Source of the DNA: Pisolithus tinctorius
Lineage: Eukaryota > Basidiomycota > Agaricomycetes > Boletales > Pisolithaceae
DNA length: 64,000 nucleotides
Direction: 5' to 3'
Assembly: GCA_024663395.1 (NCBI GenBank)
Contig: JANFAH010000084.1
Location: 124,001-188,000, forward strand
Within the stretch, counting starts at the first letter, position 1. Each line of letters starts with the position of its first letter. This document shows positions 35,101 to 46,986 of the stretch, piece by piece. The notes under the pieces are model-generated. The model had not been told where the DNA came from. It made no database searches and saw nothing but the letters and a program-made list of their open reading frames with translations. A program made the translations under genes and the position numbers.

Positions 35101-38100
35101 ATCTTGGACCGCTATCCGCTTGCGGCGGAGCTTAGTTCTAGATCCCTCGCATTTTTACAGGCAGAGCCACCCATCGCGTACCACGAGATGGCATTTACCC
35201 TCCACCGCATTCACACTGAGTGTTACTCACTTCTTCACTGTTTCGCCAGCGATTGCAAAATACCTATATCCCTTATACCGCATCTGGGGAACGAAATCGA
35301 CATCACTGGCACCAGAGCGGACTGCTTCACGATCGAGACCGCCCAGCAGGCTGTAGGTCCGATGTACACGAAGCTTAAGGACAGTCTGGGTAGAACCAAG
35401 AAGCGTGAACTGGCAGCCATCGCAGAAAAGAGACAGAAGGTGGCTCAGAACATTGATCATTATGCGGAAATCAAAGCCCAGCATGATACTCGCGTCTCCG
35501 CCGCGCTTGCTGCTGCGTTCGTAGCCTTTAGAAGTGCTCCAGATAAAGTCAGCCCGGTTGTAAAGGGAATCATGAATGGCATCAAGGCAAGCATATAGTA
35601 TCCTTGGTGGTTACTTCGTCGTCTTATTGATTTTTCCTAGAACGAGGAAAATTTGGATCTGCAGACCCGTTCCGCTGTCGCTGTCGCCAACTTTATTGAC
35701 TTCTGTGTGCAACACAATATCTCCCAGCCTCCCGACAAAATCGTCAAGAATCTATGCACATTCCTATGCCAAGATGTGGACCAAACGCCGACTTTCGCGT
35801 ACTCGCGGACAACACTGAAAGGCATCCTCTCTTTGCAATTGTGGTCGAAAGCTGCTGCTAGTAAGAGCGTGAAGGATGTTCAAGACAAGGACAAGGAAAA
35901 GGGTGAGGCTTCGAAGTCAGAAGGGGAAACTGCGAGGGCAAAGTTGTCTCGAAGAGGAGCTGGCCTTGCCTTCCAGAAGTTGTCTGCAAAGTTCGGTTCG
36001 CGACTGCTGGATGTCATCCCCAAGATGTGGCAATCCATGGCTGGTGGATTGTTGAGCGCATGTAGTACAGGTATGAGGTAATCGGTACGCCTATTGTATA
36101 CACTAATGCGATTGTATTTAGAATCACCTCAAGAAGCAGACGCTCTCGTGGAAAAGCAATGTGGTCAAGATGTCATCGATTCCTTGAGCGTCCTCGGGGC
36201 TGTTGTGCCGACCTTACATTCTGACCTTCGACCTCGGGTTTTGGAGTTGTTTCCAGCCATGACAATAGCTCTGCGAAGTCGGTATGCCATCATCCGTCAA
36301 TCTGCTGCACGTTGTTTCGCGACGATCTGTGACGTCATGACCACCGATGCCATGCGATACGTGGTCGAGAACTTCATCCCCCTTATGGGAGATGCGGTTA
36401 TGTTGTCAAACCGACAGGGCATTGCCGAAGCTATCTACCGTGAGTAGATACAGGCGTCTCCAGCGGTTATCTGCTGAAGCTGCTACTAGATATTGTCCAG
36501 AAGCTGGATATGAAGACTCTTCCATATGTTCTCTTCCTCATCGTCCCAGTGCTTGGTAGAATGAGTGATCCAGATGATGATATACGATCAACCGCGACCA
36601 ACACCTTTGCTTCGCTGGTTAAGATGGTACCACTAGAGGCAAGTTTCTCGAGTGAAATTTACCCTTTCGGCTATCTGAACATATTCGCTAGGCTGGTTTG
36701 CCAGATCCGCCAGGTTTTTCCGAGGAACTCTTGAAGCGACGTGAAGATGAACGGAAGTTCCTCACCCAACTTCTAGACGGCAGCAAAGTGGAGCCGTATA
36801 CGATTCCTGTACCCATCAAAGCGGAACTTCGCAAATACCAGCAAGATGGCGTGAATTGGTTGGCGTTCCTGGCCAAGTATCAATTACATGGTATACTCTG
36901 TGATGGTAAGAACTTCTCGTGAGAATGTGCCTCAGGAACGCCTCGCGCTGACGCGCCACAGATATGGGTCTCGGTAAGACCCTTCAATCAATTTGTATAT
37001 TGGCCGGCAAACACGCGGAACGTGCGAAGAAACACGAAGAGACCAAATCGGCTGATTCCGTCCACCTGCCGTCCCTAATCATATGCCCACCTACATTGAC
37101 TGGCCACTGGTACTATGAAATATTGAAGTACACCGAAAATCTTCGTCCCATCCTCTATGTTGGCAGTTCGAAGGATCGTGCGAAGATCGTATCGAAGATC
37201 TCCACTACGGACGTCGTCATTACCTCGTACGAAGTCGTCCGCAACGACATCTCCAGCCTGGAAGACATAAATTGGCTATACTGCGTCCTCGATGAAGGAC
37301 ACGTTATCAGGAATGCTAAAACAAAATTGACGAAGGCGGTAAAAGCCATACAGGCGCAGCATCGCTTGATTTTATCGGGCACTCCAATACAAAATAATGT
37401 CCTTGAATTATGGAGTCTATTCGATTTTTTGATGCCAGGGTTCTTGGGCACGGAAACCTCATTCAACGAGAGATTCAGCAAGCCGATTCTATCAAATCGT
37501 GACGGAAAGGCGAAGTCTGGCGAAGCTGGTGAGCTCCTGTCCAGCAGCGGCTTTAGTTTAGTGCTCACGCATTGCCCCAGCTGCGTTGGCACTCGAGGCA
37601 CTCCACAAACAAGTCTTACCATTCCTGCTCCGTCGTCTAAAGGAGGACGTACTCAATGATCTACCGCCGAAAATTATTCAGGACTACTATTGCGAGTTGT
37701 CCGAGGTCCAAAAGACACTTTACGACGACTTCTCCAAGTCGCAGGCGAAAGTTGAAGCAGAGGGCGTGATCCGTTCCAAATCCACCGGGACGGCTAAGGA
37801 GGGTGCCCAGCAGCACGTCTTCCAGTCACTTCAGTACCTCCGAAAGCTTTGCAACCATCCTTCACTGGTCATGGGAACGAATGCGGATGCCGTGACGGCG
37901 GCTCTGGCTAAGGCACGATGCAAAGTTGAGAATCTCAGTGATATCCAACACGCGCCAAAACTGCAGGCTTTGCGGTACGACTTCTGCATTCACTGTTGCC
38001 TAATCCTGATGTTTTTTTTCTAGCCAGTTGCTGATTGACTGTGGCATTGGAGGAGGCCTTGCTGTTTCCTCCGACGCGGGGAAGACAGATGCTTTGGAAG

Positions 38101-38817
38101 GCGTCACAGAAACGAGTGGTGCATTTTCTCAACATCGCGCTCTGATCTTTTGCCAAATGAAACAAATGCTGGACATAATCGAAAACGACCTGTTCAAGCA
38201 CCATATGCCGTCCGTGACCTACATGCGACTCGATGGCAGCACCGATCCTAACAAGCGACATGCTATCGTTCAAACCTTCAACGCAGACCCTAGCATCGAC
38301 TGCCTCCTGCTGACAACACACGTCGGTGGCTTGGGCTTGACATTAACGGGAGCCGATACGGTCATTTTCGTGGAGCACGATTGGAATCCTATGAAAGATC
38401 TGCAGGCCATGGATCGAGCTCATCGCATTGGCCAGAAGAAAGTTGTGAATGTGTACCGCCTAATTACGAAAGGGACCTTGGAAGAAAAGATCATGGGGTA
38501 CGTGTGAACGATCTTTCTAGGTTGCAGCTGCTAAATGCTCCCGTTACAGTTTACAACGCTTCAAGTTGAATATCGCAAATTCCGTCGTCACCCAACAAAA
38601 TTCTGGCTTAGGAACGATGGACACCGACCTCGTCCTCGATCTGTTCAGGCGTACTTCCGAGGAAGAGGATGCTGCAGCTGCGGCGAAGAAGGTCAAAGAT
38701 ACGTCTGGCCCTGTCAGCCAGAAGAACATTTTACAAGGTCTTGATGACCTTCCTGCCGAAGAAGAGTACGAGGGCTTAGACCTTACAAGTTTCATGGGTT
38801 CTCTTGGGATGCAGTAA
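32136..38817 (+). CDS. MOT1: MOT1/BTAF1, TBP-removing Snf2 ATPase
   Basis: Removes TBP from DNA using ATP and so redistributes the transcription machinery. The first exon (32136-32146) encodes MTSR and splices at 32200 into LDRLLLLLDTG, as in relatives. A long HEAT-repeat region that grips TBP follows (VRNTAAKQLAQLAAKS, further HEAT helices to about 36700). The Snf2 ATPase core is complete: KYQQDGVNWLAFL, DMGLGKTLQSI (Walker A), DEGHVIRN (motif II), LSGTPIQNNVLELWSLFDF, LLTTHVGGLGLTLTGAD and DRAHRIGQ (motif VI). It ends LDLTSFMGSLGMQ-like at 38817. The gene is about 6.7 kb with many short introns. I saw no frame break in the parts read, but did not verify every junction. Confidence 0.93.
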
Positions 38818-39110
38818 TTAACATTCCATCCGGACAGCTCTCCTTCAGCGCTTTGATATTACAATCTGATACTACATATGTTTGCATCTAGTAGTCGACT
38901 GTAACCATACATATCCCGAAGTAATGTGTAAGGTAGACCACTGTACTAGAAGCGAATCTTTTCCCCAGCTCCTAAAAGCCCTTGACTAACACTGACCTCT
39001 CGAGCAGTTCGAGCGCCCATAGCACAGCTCAGCGTCCCGCAGCGGTGCTTGCACTTGTTGGCAACTCCAAAGATGAATCCGTAGCTTAGATATCTCATCT
39101 TGACACAACC

Positions 39111-40448
39111 ATGGCAGCTACTTCGGGCATCGGTCTTTCTGCAGAATTAACTCGAGCTTTCTCTGCCGCTGTAGAGACGCAGAACATCCGCTTCATAAAG
39201 GTCGTCATCCGGAATGGTACGAGAACATCTATCCACACCCCACGGGCGCATTTTCATCTTGTGGGAACAGAATCACTTGTACCAGTCACCTCAGTAGATG
39301 TTACTGGATCTCTAGAAGAGGACCTTGCATTGCTTGACTCCCATCTGGCGGAGAATGACCCGTGTTACATCCTCGCACGCCTGGACGATCCGTCTTCCGA
39401 ATGGCTTCTGATCAGTTATGTTCCCGATAGTGCCAAAGTTAGAGATAAAGTACGCGTCTGCACCACTGATTCCTTTACGAAGACAGCACAACCTCTGATA
39501 TTCACGATAAGATGCTCTACGCCTCTACGCGTAACTCCCTGTCCAAGTCCCTCGGATCCACCGTATTTACTGACAGTCTCTTCGCAACCTCGAAGGCAGA
39601 TGTTACCCCGGAGGGTTATGCTGCGCATAAACGACACCAGGCTGCTCCACAACCTTTGAGTGCCAGAGAGCAGGAAATGGCCGATATCAAGGCCGCTGAG
39701 AGACAAGCAGCAGGTAATGTGTATGAAGGCAGCAGAGCCCGACAAAATCACCTTGGTGACGGCAAGGTGGGCTACAAATGGACTCCAGAGGCTGAAGACG
39801 CCGTTAAGCGATTGGGTCATGGGGAGGGGAATCAGGTCGTGGTTTTGGTGAGTCTTCTAGGCACACACGGAGTGGTTATTAGCGACTGAATCTGTTGCAT
39901 ATCCGTAGCAAATTGAGTTGTCAACCGAAACGCTCATTCTCCACTCGAGTTCAGAAGCTCAGGTTAATACATTGAGCTCTTTGATACCTGCCTCTGAGCC
40001 CTGTGAGTTGTCTCGTCTCCGGTCAGTGTGGTCATCGACTAATTTGAATGGTCAGCTTTCACGCTCTATGCCTGGTCACATTCCTACTCAGCCACGAAAC
40101 GCGACATTAGTATGCCGGTCCACTCCATTGAAATGCGCTGCGGCCTTACCTGACTTGTAATCCGTAGTATTCATTTATTCTTGCCCAAGCGCCTCACCCA
40201 TCAAATATCGAATGATGTACTCCTCGGGCGCCCTGCAGATATTCAGGGAAGTAAAGGCGTTCCTGGAAACCACACCGAGCTTCTTGCTTGCACCCAAGAA
40301 ACTTGAGACCTCAGACCCTTCCGAACTAACAGAACAGTATTTCATGCAAGAGTTAGGCTTTAGTAGTGGGCCAGTAGATGATACCCACAATTCAGCGATG
40401 CAGAGGAACGCCTTTGCCCGGCCCAGAGGGCCTGCCCGAAGACGCTGA
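39111..40448 (+). CDS. TWF1: Twinfilin, actin monomer-binding protein
   Basis: Two ADF-homology domains that sequester actin monomers and cap filaments. Exons 39111-39449, 39512-39847, 39909-40002, 40056-40109 and 40168-40448 join in phase, 367 residues. The first domain starts at SGIGLSAELTRAFS, with LDDPSSEWLLISYVPD. The second contains YKWTPEAEDAVKRL, FTLYAWSHSYSATKRDI and FIYSCPSASPIKYRMMYSSG. The C-terminal tail ends basic (RPRGPARRR), like the polybasic tail of relatives. About 290 bp separate it from the MOT1 stop codon. Confidence 0.92.
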
Positions 40449-40720
40449 CGACGGATGTCTGAGTAGCTTCCATATCGCTGTTTTCCTACTTAGTGCGACT
40501 GGTTGCTTGGACTATCTTTTGAATGATCCGGATTTCTGTAATTCGACCGCATGCTGGGACGTCACATGCAGGACACAGTACCCTTTTGGCAACCTGCCGA
40601 GTTCCAGCTTTCTTTAATTATGCCCCGCCCCCATACTGAGCCACTTGGTCAGTCGTGGGATCCGGATCTTGGGAATACATATGAGCAGCGGAACTCTTGC
40701 CCCGGAAATCTCTCATCGCC

Positions 40721-42860
40721 ATGATGTTCAAGGCCGCACGACGACCGGGGAGGGTGCTCGTATATGTCGCGTTCAGACCCAATGCTGTTTGGGTATCGGC
40801 CGGGTCTGTGAGATGGTACAGTGTGAGCGCGCAGCCCCCGAAGTCCAAAGTATGGCCATCCGCGGATGAAGCAGTCAAGGACGTGAGGTCAGGCGTTACT
40901 TTGTTGTGCGGTGGTTGAGTATAATGAATCATGGTCTAACCTCCTACACCACCTCACTGAGTCCTCGCTCGTCAGGGTTCGGACTCGCTGGCGTACCAGG
41001 TGTGTGGGGCTCTGCATCATTCAAGTCGTGGCCCCGATCTCAACGGAGTTACCACTCGAGACACCCTTCTCGGGGCTCTCGTGAAGAGAACAGATATCAA
41101 CGGACTAACTGCCGTGTCAAACAACGCAGGCGCAGGAGATTCCGGGCTAGGTGCCTCATTCGTGGTCTGCATCGTTCCGTAGCCTAATCTTACCGTCCAT
41201 AGGTAAACTTCTTAGTAGCAAGCAAATCGACAAAATCATTGCGTCATACCCAGGAGGGTGGGTGTGCTGTTTTGCACGAAACGCCAGTCGTTGTTGCTAA
41301 CGGCTACTGCAGCAATAAGACTTTCGAAGCATTGTATCTCAATGGGCAAATTTCACTTGAACTCTGTCCTCAGGGCACTCTTGTCGAGAGGTTGCGGGCT
41401 CATGCAGCTGGTATACCTGCCTTTTATACCCCTACAGGTGCATCAACCGCAGTAGAGGAAGGAGCTATCCCTGTACGTTACAACGAGGGTGGCTTCGCGA
41501 ATGGAGTAAAGATACCAGGAGTCAAGAAAGAAAGTCGCGAGTTCAATGGGCGTAAGTATGTCATGGAGACAGCAATCCCTGGTGATGTCGCTTTCATCCG
41601 CGCGTGGAAGGTCGATGAAGTCGGTAACTGTGTTTTTCGGTAAGAATATCGACCGACATCTGCGGTATCTGTTTTATTTGGCACAAGGTACACGCAGAAT
41701 AACTTCGGTACCGCGATGGCGAAAAATGCCAAGTTGACTATTGTTGAGGTGAGGAATCAGTTTCTGAAGTTCCCTTCCCGCCGTGTGCAGACCTGTGCCC
41801 GCAGGCCGACCAAATCGTCCCGGTTGGTTCGCTCTCGCCAAATGCCATACATGTGCCAGGTATATATGTCGACCGAATCGTTCGCGCCACGGAACCAAAG
41901 CGGATTGAAATCGTGTCCTTGGCGAAAGGCGATTCCACGGGAACACCAGGGGGAAGTATGGCTGCATTGGATCACAGACACCGCATCGCACGACGGGCTG
42001 CCAGGGAAATCAGAGATGGGTACTACGTTAACCTCGGTATTGGCATGCCGACTCTTGTTCCAGAGCATCTGCCACCTGGTGTAAAGGTTTGGTTGCAGAG
42101 CGAGAACGGTATCCTGGGTATGGGACCTTATCCAACTGAGGAGCAACTGGATCCGTATGTTTACAAATTGCGTTTCCCTGACAGCCTCTGAGCCGTTGTG
42201 AACCCTAGAGACATCATCAACGCTGGGAAGGAGACCGTGACGCTATTGCCAGGAGCATCGATATTTGGTTCGTACGTGAAAGTAACGGGGCTTGTTCGGT
42301 CAACCCACTGAATGTGATTAGATTCAAGTGAGTCCTTCGCAATGATTCGAGGAGGTCATATAGACGTCGCGATTCTTGGAGTAAGTAAATGCTATTATTC
42401 GCATTTCCTGTGTTTCCACAAATGTAATCATCCTGCGCAGGCAATGCAAGTCTCTCAAGCTGGCGATATCGCCAATTTTATGATCCCAGGAAAGTTGGTG
42501 AAAGGTACGCTATTTGAAACGACCTGTGATCACGCGTTCCAAACATGCATCCTAGGAATTGGCGGGGCAATGGACCTTGTCTCCAACCCTGACAAAACCA
42601 AAGTTATTGCGGTCATGGAGCATTGCGCGAAGGATGGCAGCCCGAAAATCCTTAAGCAATGCAGTCTTCCACTTACTGGAGCTCGAGCTGTCAGCCAGAT
42701 TATCACAGACCTAGCAGTTTTCAACGTCGATAGGGAGAATGGCGAACTCGAATTAACAGAACTCCAGGAGGGGGCGATTCTTGAGGAGGTGAAGGCGAAG
42801 ACGGGTTGCGAATTCAGGTTATCCCTAGGCTTTTGCAAGGGCGATGGATTGGCGCTATGA
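40721..42860 (+). CDS. Succinyl-CoA:3-ketoacid CoA transferase (SCOT)
   Basis: Mitochondrial enzyme moving CoA from succinyl-CoA to acetoacetate or related acids. The first ATG at 40721 gives [11 protein letters not shown], an arginine-rich presequence. The alpha part shows [27 protein letters not shown], and [21 protein letters not shown]. The beta part shows [19 protein letters not shown] and [12 protein letters not shown], whose glutamate forms the covalent intermediate. The later [19 protein letters not shown] and GIGGAMDLV segments are present. Introns are typical: for instance donors near 40911 and 41019 lead to exons at 40976 and 41066. The last residues (RLSLGF...) differ from relatives, so the end at 42860 may be changed by an unnoticed 3' intron. 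Confidence 0.92.
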
Positions 42861-44944
42861 CTACGACGGCTTGTGATGGTGTTCGCCTCGTTCACATCTA
42901 GACTTCAAATTTGATAGGTCATAGCTAGCTAGCTGATCTATCACGCAAACCTCGTGGACATCGTTGCCAAGGTGTTGCATTTCTGTGATGCATTGCACTG
43001 AACCCTGGAGTTGGACTGTTGGGCACTACCATTAGCACAAACATGTGTAAGCAGTGAACATTCAGCGTCATAGGGACGGTCGTTTTCTTTTCCGTTGTGC
43101 GGGTAATTATGTATGGACACACGTGCCTCTGCGATTACTCTCATGTTCCCGAGTGAAGGGTTACATCAATGATAAGATAGCATGACCGTTCCAAGTTCGG
43201 TTCTATGACCAATCGATATCGCACCTGTGCTCTATATTTTTCCAAAGCTCCCAAATTGCCTCATTGGTATCGGGTTCTGTCAGGCCTTGCAGCGCAGGCA
43301 TGTTGGGTTTGCCACACCATGAGTGTTCCAATTATGGACTCAGACCATCCATATACATCTTACGGTTCAGATTACCGCAGAGGATGACATCATGATACCT
43401 AGCAACCAATCCGAGATCTGGAATTGTGAGGAATGGAAACTGTTCGAGAAACTCACGTAAGGAGCTGGATATGACACAAGCAAAGGCCCTTCGGGGTGTG
43501 CAGATACAGGATGAATGTCCCACTGAACGATGACGCGCACAAACTGGTATGCGATTACGCTATCGATCACTCGCGTCGGTAATGTCAACGTCCATATCTT
43601 GTGCAAGAGAGGTGTTGGGATGATTTGCACGGTCTAGTCTGGATACTAACCTGTGTGATGCAGGGAGCGGCATCAGCGGAGTCTAGCTGGCACTTAAACG
43701 TAAATTATTGGATTCTTACGTTGAAGAATGGACGTCAGCAGAGAACCTGAGAAGAACCTTTAACATGGCACAAACCAGCGATCCGACTTTGATATCGATG
43801 AGCTCCTGCACTCCTGTTAACCGACATAAACGGTAGTCATTTCCGATGCTAATGACAGTGTTACACGTTCAGACGTAAGCAGATAACCTTAAGAACCCTA
43901 AGAACCCCTGAACATTGCACAGAACATTGCGAGCACGCAGATTCAACGCCGATTAATTGATTGATGTGTCATCCTCAATTTCCAGTTCAGCGATTCGACT
44001 ACCATGTTGCGCGGTCGATATTCCCTAAATGCATCCTACTACTTATGGAATAGTAGTAATACCAAACATGCTTCTTGCATACGTACCAGGTTGGATGGTA
44101 CTCCATTTCTGTAACGGTCGGCTAGGTCGGGGCACCCGGCACGTGTCGGACCGCACAACTATCTACTACGTTCTGTTCGAGTACTACCTTCCCGACTACT
44201 TGATCCGTGAAAATCAGATATTTCGGCGATGGTCCACTGGTGTCGCGATACGAGAGAAGCGCATTCATGCACAATGCCGTCTAACTGCGCCATGATATGT
44301 CATGGTACCCTGTCAGGTGTTTAGCCAGCATGCCCAGGTCACGCTAATTTCTGCGGGCTTTACTCTCAGTTCTTATCTGGATAAAAGAGGGAGTATAATT
44401 CCTTGTTATGTTGGGTTGAATAAAGTTCTCTGACATGCGCCGGTGAGTTCTTTTAGACCCTTAGCCGTGTATCCTCACTTTCTCCGCCCCAGCCATACCT
44501 TCAGGGTACCCTCCAATTAATGGCGCCTATGCAACAATCGGTCTTACAAAAAGGCAAGGGGGAGGGGGGGCTTTTTGTGCAAAGCAGAAATGCATCCCTA
44601 TCCACACAATTCATTTTTGCATCCTGACCACCCTAACTCAACCGTCGCCTGTTCGACGTTTTTCAGCGCGCCCCAATCAAGTGATCCCTGCTTGCTACCG
44701 GCTCAACCCGTGAGTCATCTTGAGCGGATCAGGTCATGTATGCTTAAAGTGAGCATAGAATGTCGTCCCCAACGTATTAGACCATACTTGTCCGGGGTGC
44801 GGCGAAGGGGGGGGCGTTTCATCACTACAAGGCCAGCCATTAGCCTCGTTGCCGTTTTGATCACTGTCTGACAATGCAGAAGGATTCGTCTGCGAGTCGT
44901 ATCCGTTCGGTGGCTCAATCCAATATACCTCGGAGCCGAGTCAA
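42861..44944. other. Intergenic, no convincing gene
   Basis: Two kilobases without a recognisable gene. A perfect palindrome, AGCTAGCTAGCT, lies at 42923-42934 just after SCOT. Short near-repeats such as TAAGAACCCTAAGAACCCC occur near 43893, and a G-rich run lies near 44560. Small open frames (43367-43630 minus, 44029-44295 plus) resemble nothing known. Confidence 0.4.
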
Positions 44945-45457
44945 GTGATTCATCCCAGTATCACGTGCATGTCCAACAATACCACCTCGGATGCAGAGCT
45001 GGGACCAGCCGGAGTGGATAACGCCAACAGCGTTTTCCCTCAAAATGCGGTACAGGAGGTGAACCGCATATGCGATGCCAGCTGCGGCGCAGGCGCCCTC
45101 GTCAATGTAAGCAACATTTACTTAATTCCTTGCGATGGCCAGTTTTTCACGTCATGTTTCCATTCGACACCGTATTTACAGGAAACTCAGTACGCTAACT
45201 GCCCACCAACACGATGCCTCTATTCAAATGCAGAGGGGACATTGTGTTTACAAGAGATCAGCTGTGGGACGGTTTCGAGCCACTTTGTTGGTCATGGCAT
45301 ACGTAATAAATCTCGCAAGGAGGTTATCTACTGCGGGTGGGAAGGGTGTGTCAAAGCAGTTGCTCGACACACATTTGTCCGCCATATTCGTGAAGTACAC
45401 CTTGGACACGTAAGGGGGACGAGTGCCCACAGCTCGGATTCAAAGCAACAAGACTAA
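44945..45457 (+). CDS. Small C2H2 zinc-finger protein
   Basis: Predicted nuclear DNA-binding protein. The finger reads CGWEGCVKAVARHTFVRHIREVHLGH, in consecutive pieces: Cys-x4-Cys then His-x4-His spacing, as seen in a class of small single-finger mushroom proteins. The model has an intron at 45107-45181 with a GTAAGC donor and TTTACAG acceptor. Its 75 bp are a multiple of three without stop codons, so the unspliced frame is also open (170 residues against 145). The start could be 44945 or the next ATG, at 44969 or 44972. There is no family name beyond the finger, and its targets are unknown. Confidence 0.62.
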   Translation: MIHPSITCMSNNTTSDAELGPAGVDNANSVFPQNAVQEVNRICDASCGAGALVNVSNIYLIPCDGQFFTSCFHSTPYLQETQYANCPPTRCLYSNAEGTLCLQEISCGTVSSHFVGHGIRNKSRKEVIYCGWEGCVKAVARHTFVRHIREVHLGHVRGTSAHSSDSKQQD

Positions 45458-46986
45458 TCCCTCTTCCTTGGAGACCCGGTGAAATGGTGCAGATCGCCCC
45501 GCTGTTCGGGGCATCCCAGCCTGGAAGTGAGTACGTTTGTACCAGACAATATTTCGAGGTTACCTCTCACCTTTGACTCACAGAACACGAGCTATGGACT
45601 AGAATGGACTATTATTCATCGATGGAAGCGTTAGAGCCTGCCTCTATGATATACATGCATAGGGATTCATGATATACCATGCTTGAGTGGGCGTAGATTG
45701 CTGGTGGCCATCTTTCTTAATTTTTCAATCTCAGTCTCATTCAGACACCGTACGGCGTTCATGATGGGCATGAGTACTCGGACGCCCAAGGTAAAACTCG
45801 ACTGTGGCAGACCGCCGTTGCTGTTGCCGTCCACCAGACATTTTTTATGAGTACCGATTTCGTCATCTGAACAACCAGTCTTCCAAGTCGACTGGCTCAC
45901 CGGACCACATTCAAGCCCGAGGCTGTCGCTGGCTGTCGATATCCCCTAATTTGGTCAACTCGGCCGCTCGCAGAGCATAGACAATTTAGAAGTTTATGAC
46001 CCAGTTCCCATTCTCGCAGAGCGTGATCAGGGTGTTACTCATCCACCACGCATGAAAGTTGAGGTTGGGACGTCGCAAATACCGATCACTACGTTCGTTT
46101 GTTTCTGGTACAGCCCTATCTATCCAAATTAGTCGCAACTGCCTTGTTATTATTATTATTAGCAATGTTACTTACCTTTCGGGGGGCAAACAGGCGGTGG
46201 CGTTCCCGGGCAATTACCCTCGTGGCTTTCAGCTAAAGGAGTTCAGGTGGCGGATATCTTGGTCTTGTGTATTAGAAGATAAACCAGCAGGGAATCACCC
46301 CGATAAAGATGATATGGACATAACTTGGGGAGTGAGCCTCGTAATTGTCGCTCAATTACCACATCCGGCTTCTGTTTTGTCGGTGCAATTTCCGGGGTTA
46401 AATTCGTCATGCCGCAAGAGTGGTAGCAACGTATAGGCTTGCTAACGGAACCACAAAGCTCCTGAGCGTGGCATAACTTTTGTCGAGGACAGATGACCTG
46501 TCAACATCGATAAGCATGTTAAAAGTCTCATAATTACCAATATTGTGACTGTCGAATCTTGGTCGAATCAGTACTTGGTTTCTGTGGATAATCTTTGTTT
46601 CGGTGCTGTGGTGTTCTTGTTAGCAGTGGCGGTGTCGGTGACTGCGGGTGGAGCTTTCGTTGTCATCTTGTTGCGAAAATATTCAAGTGTTCAGGGTTCT
46701 TCAATACAACTGTCGTAGTAGTCGCGTAGGGCCTCTACTAACTGCGCATCAGTGCCGAGAGCGTCCGCAATCGCTAGCCTGGTTGAGCTGGTGTTGCTGT
46801 AGGCCGACGCTTGACCCACTTATTGCACGGTGGCGTTTGACGCGAAAATCATATTATTGCCTTCAGCCTGCCCTCTTCCAGTGTCCAAAGCATTCGAGTC
46901 GTTACTCGAGACTTCTCCGCCTTAACTCGCCCAGTACGTTCAGGACTACGAGGGTTTGTCACGCAATTGTCGTCTAGTCATCGACC
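45458..46986. other. Intergenic, upstream of KNR4
   Basis: No gene recognised in 1.5 kb. A short TTA microsatellite lies near 46143. The open frames present are short and without family features. Confidence 0.4.

Noticed and set aside
43367..43630. Open frame in the SCOT-C2H2 gap
   Set aside because: 87 residues with no domain, no convincing introns and no promoter or start context.
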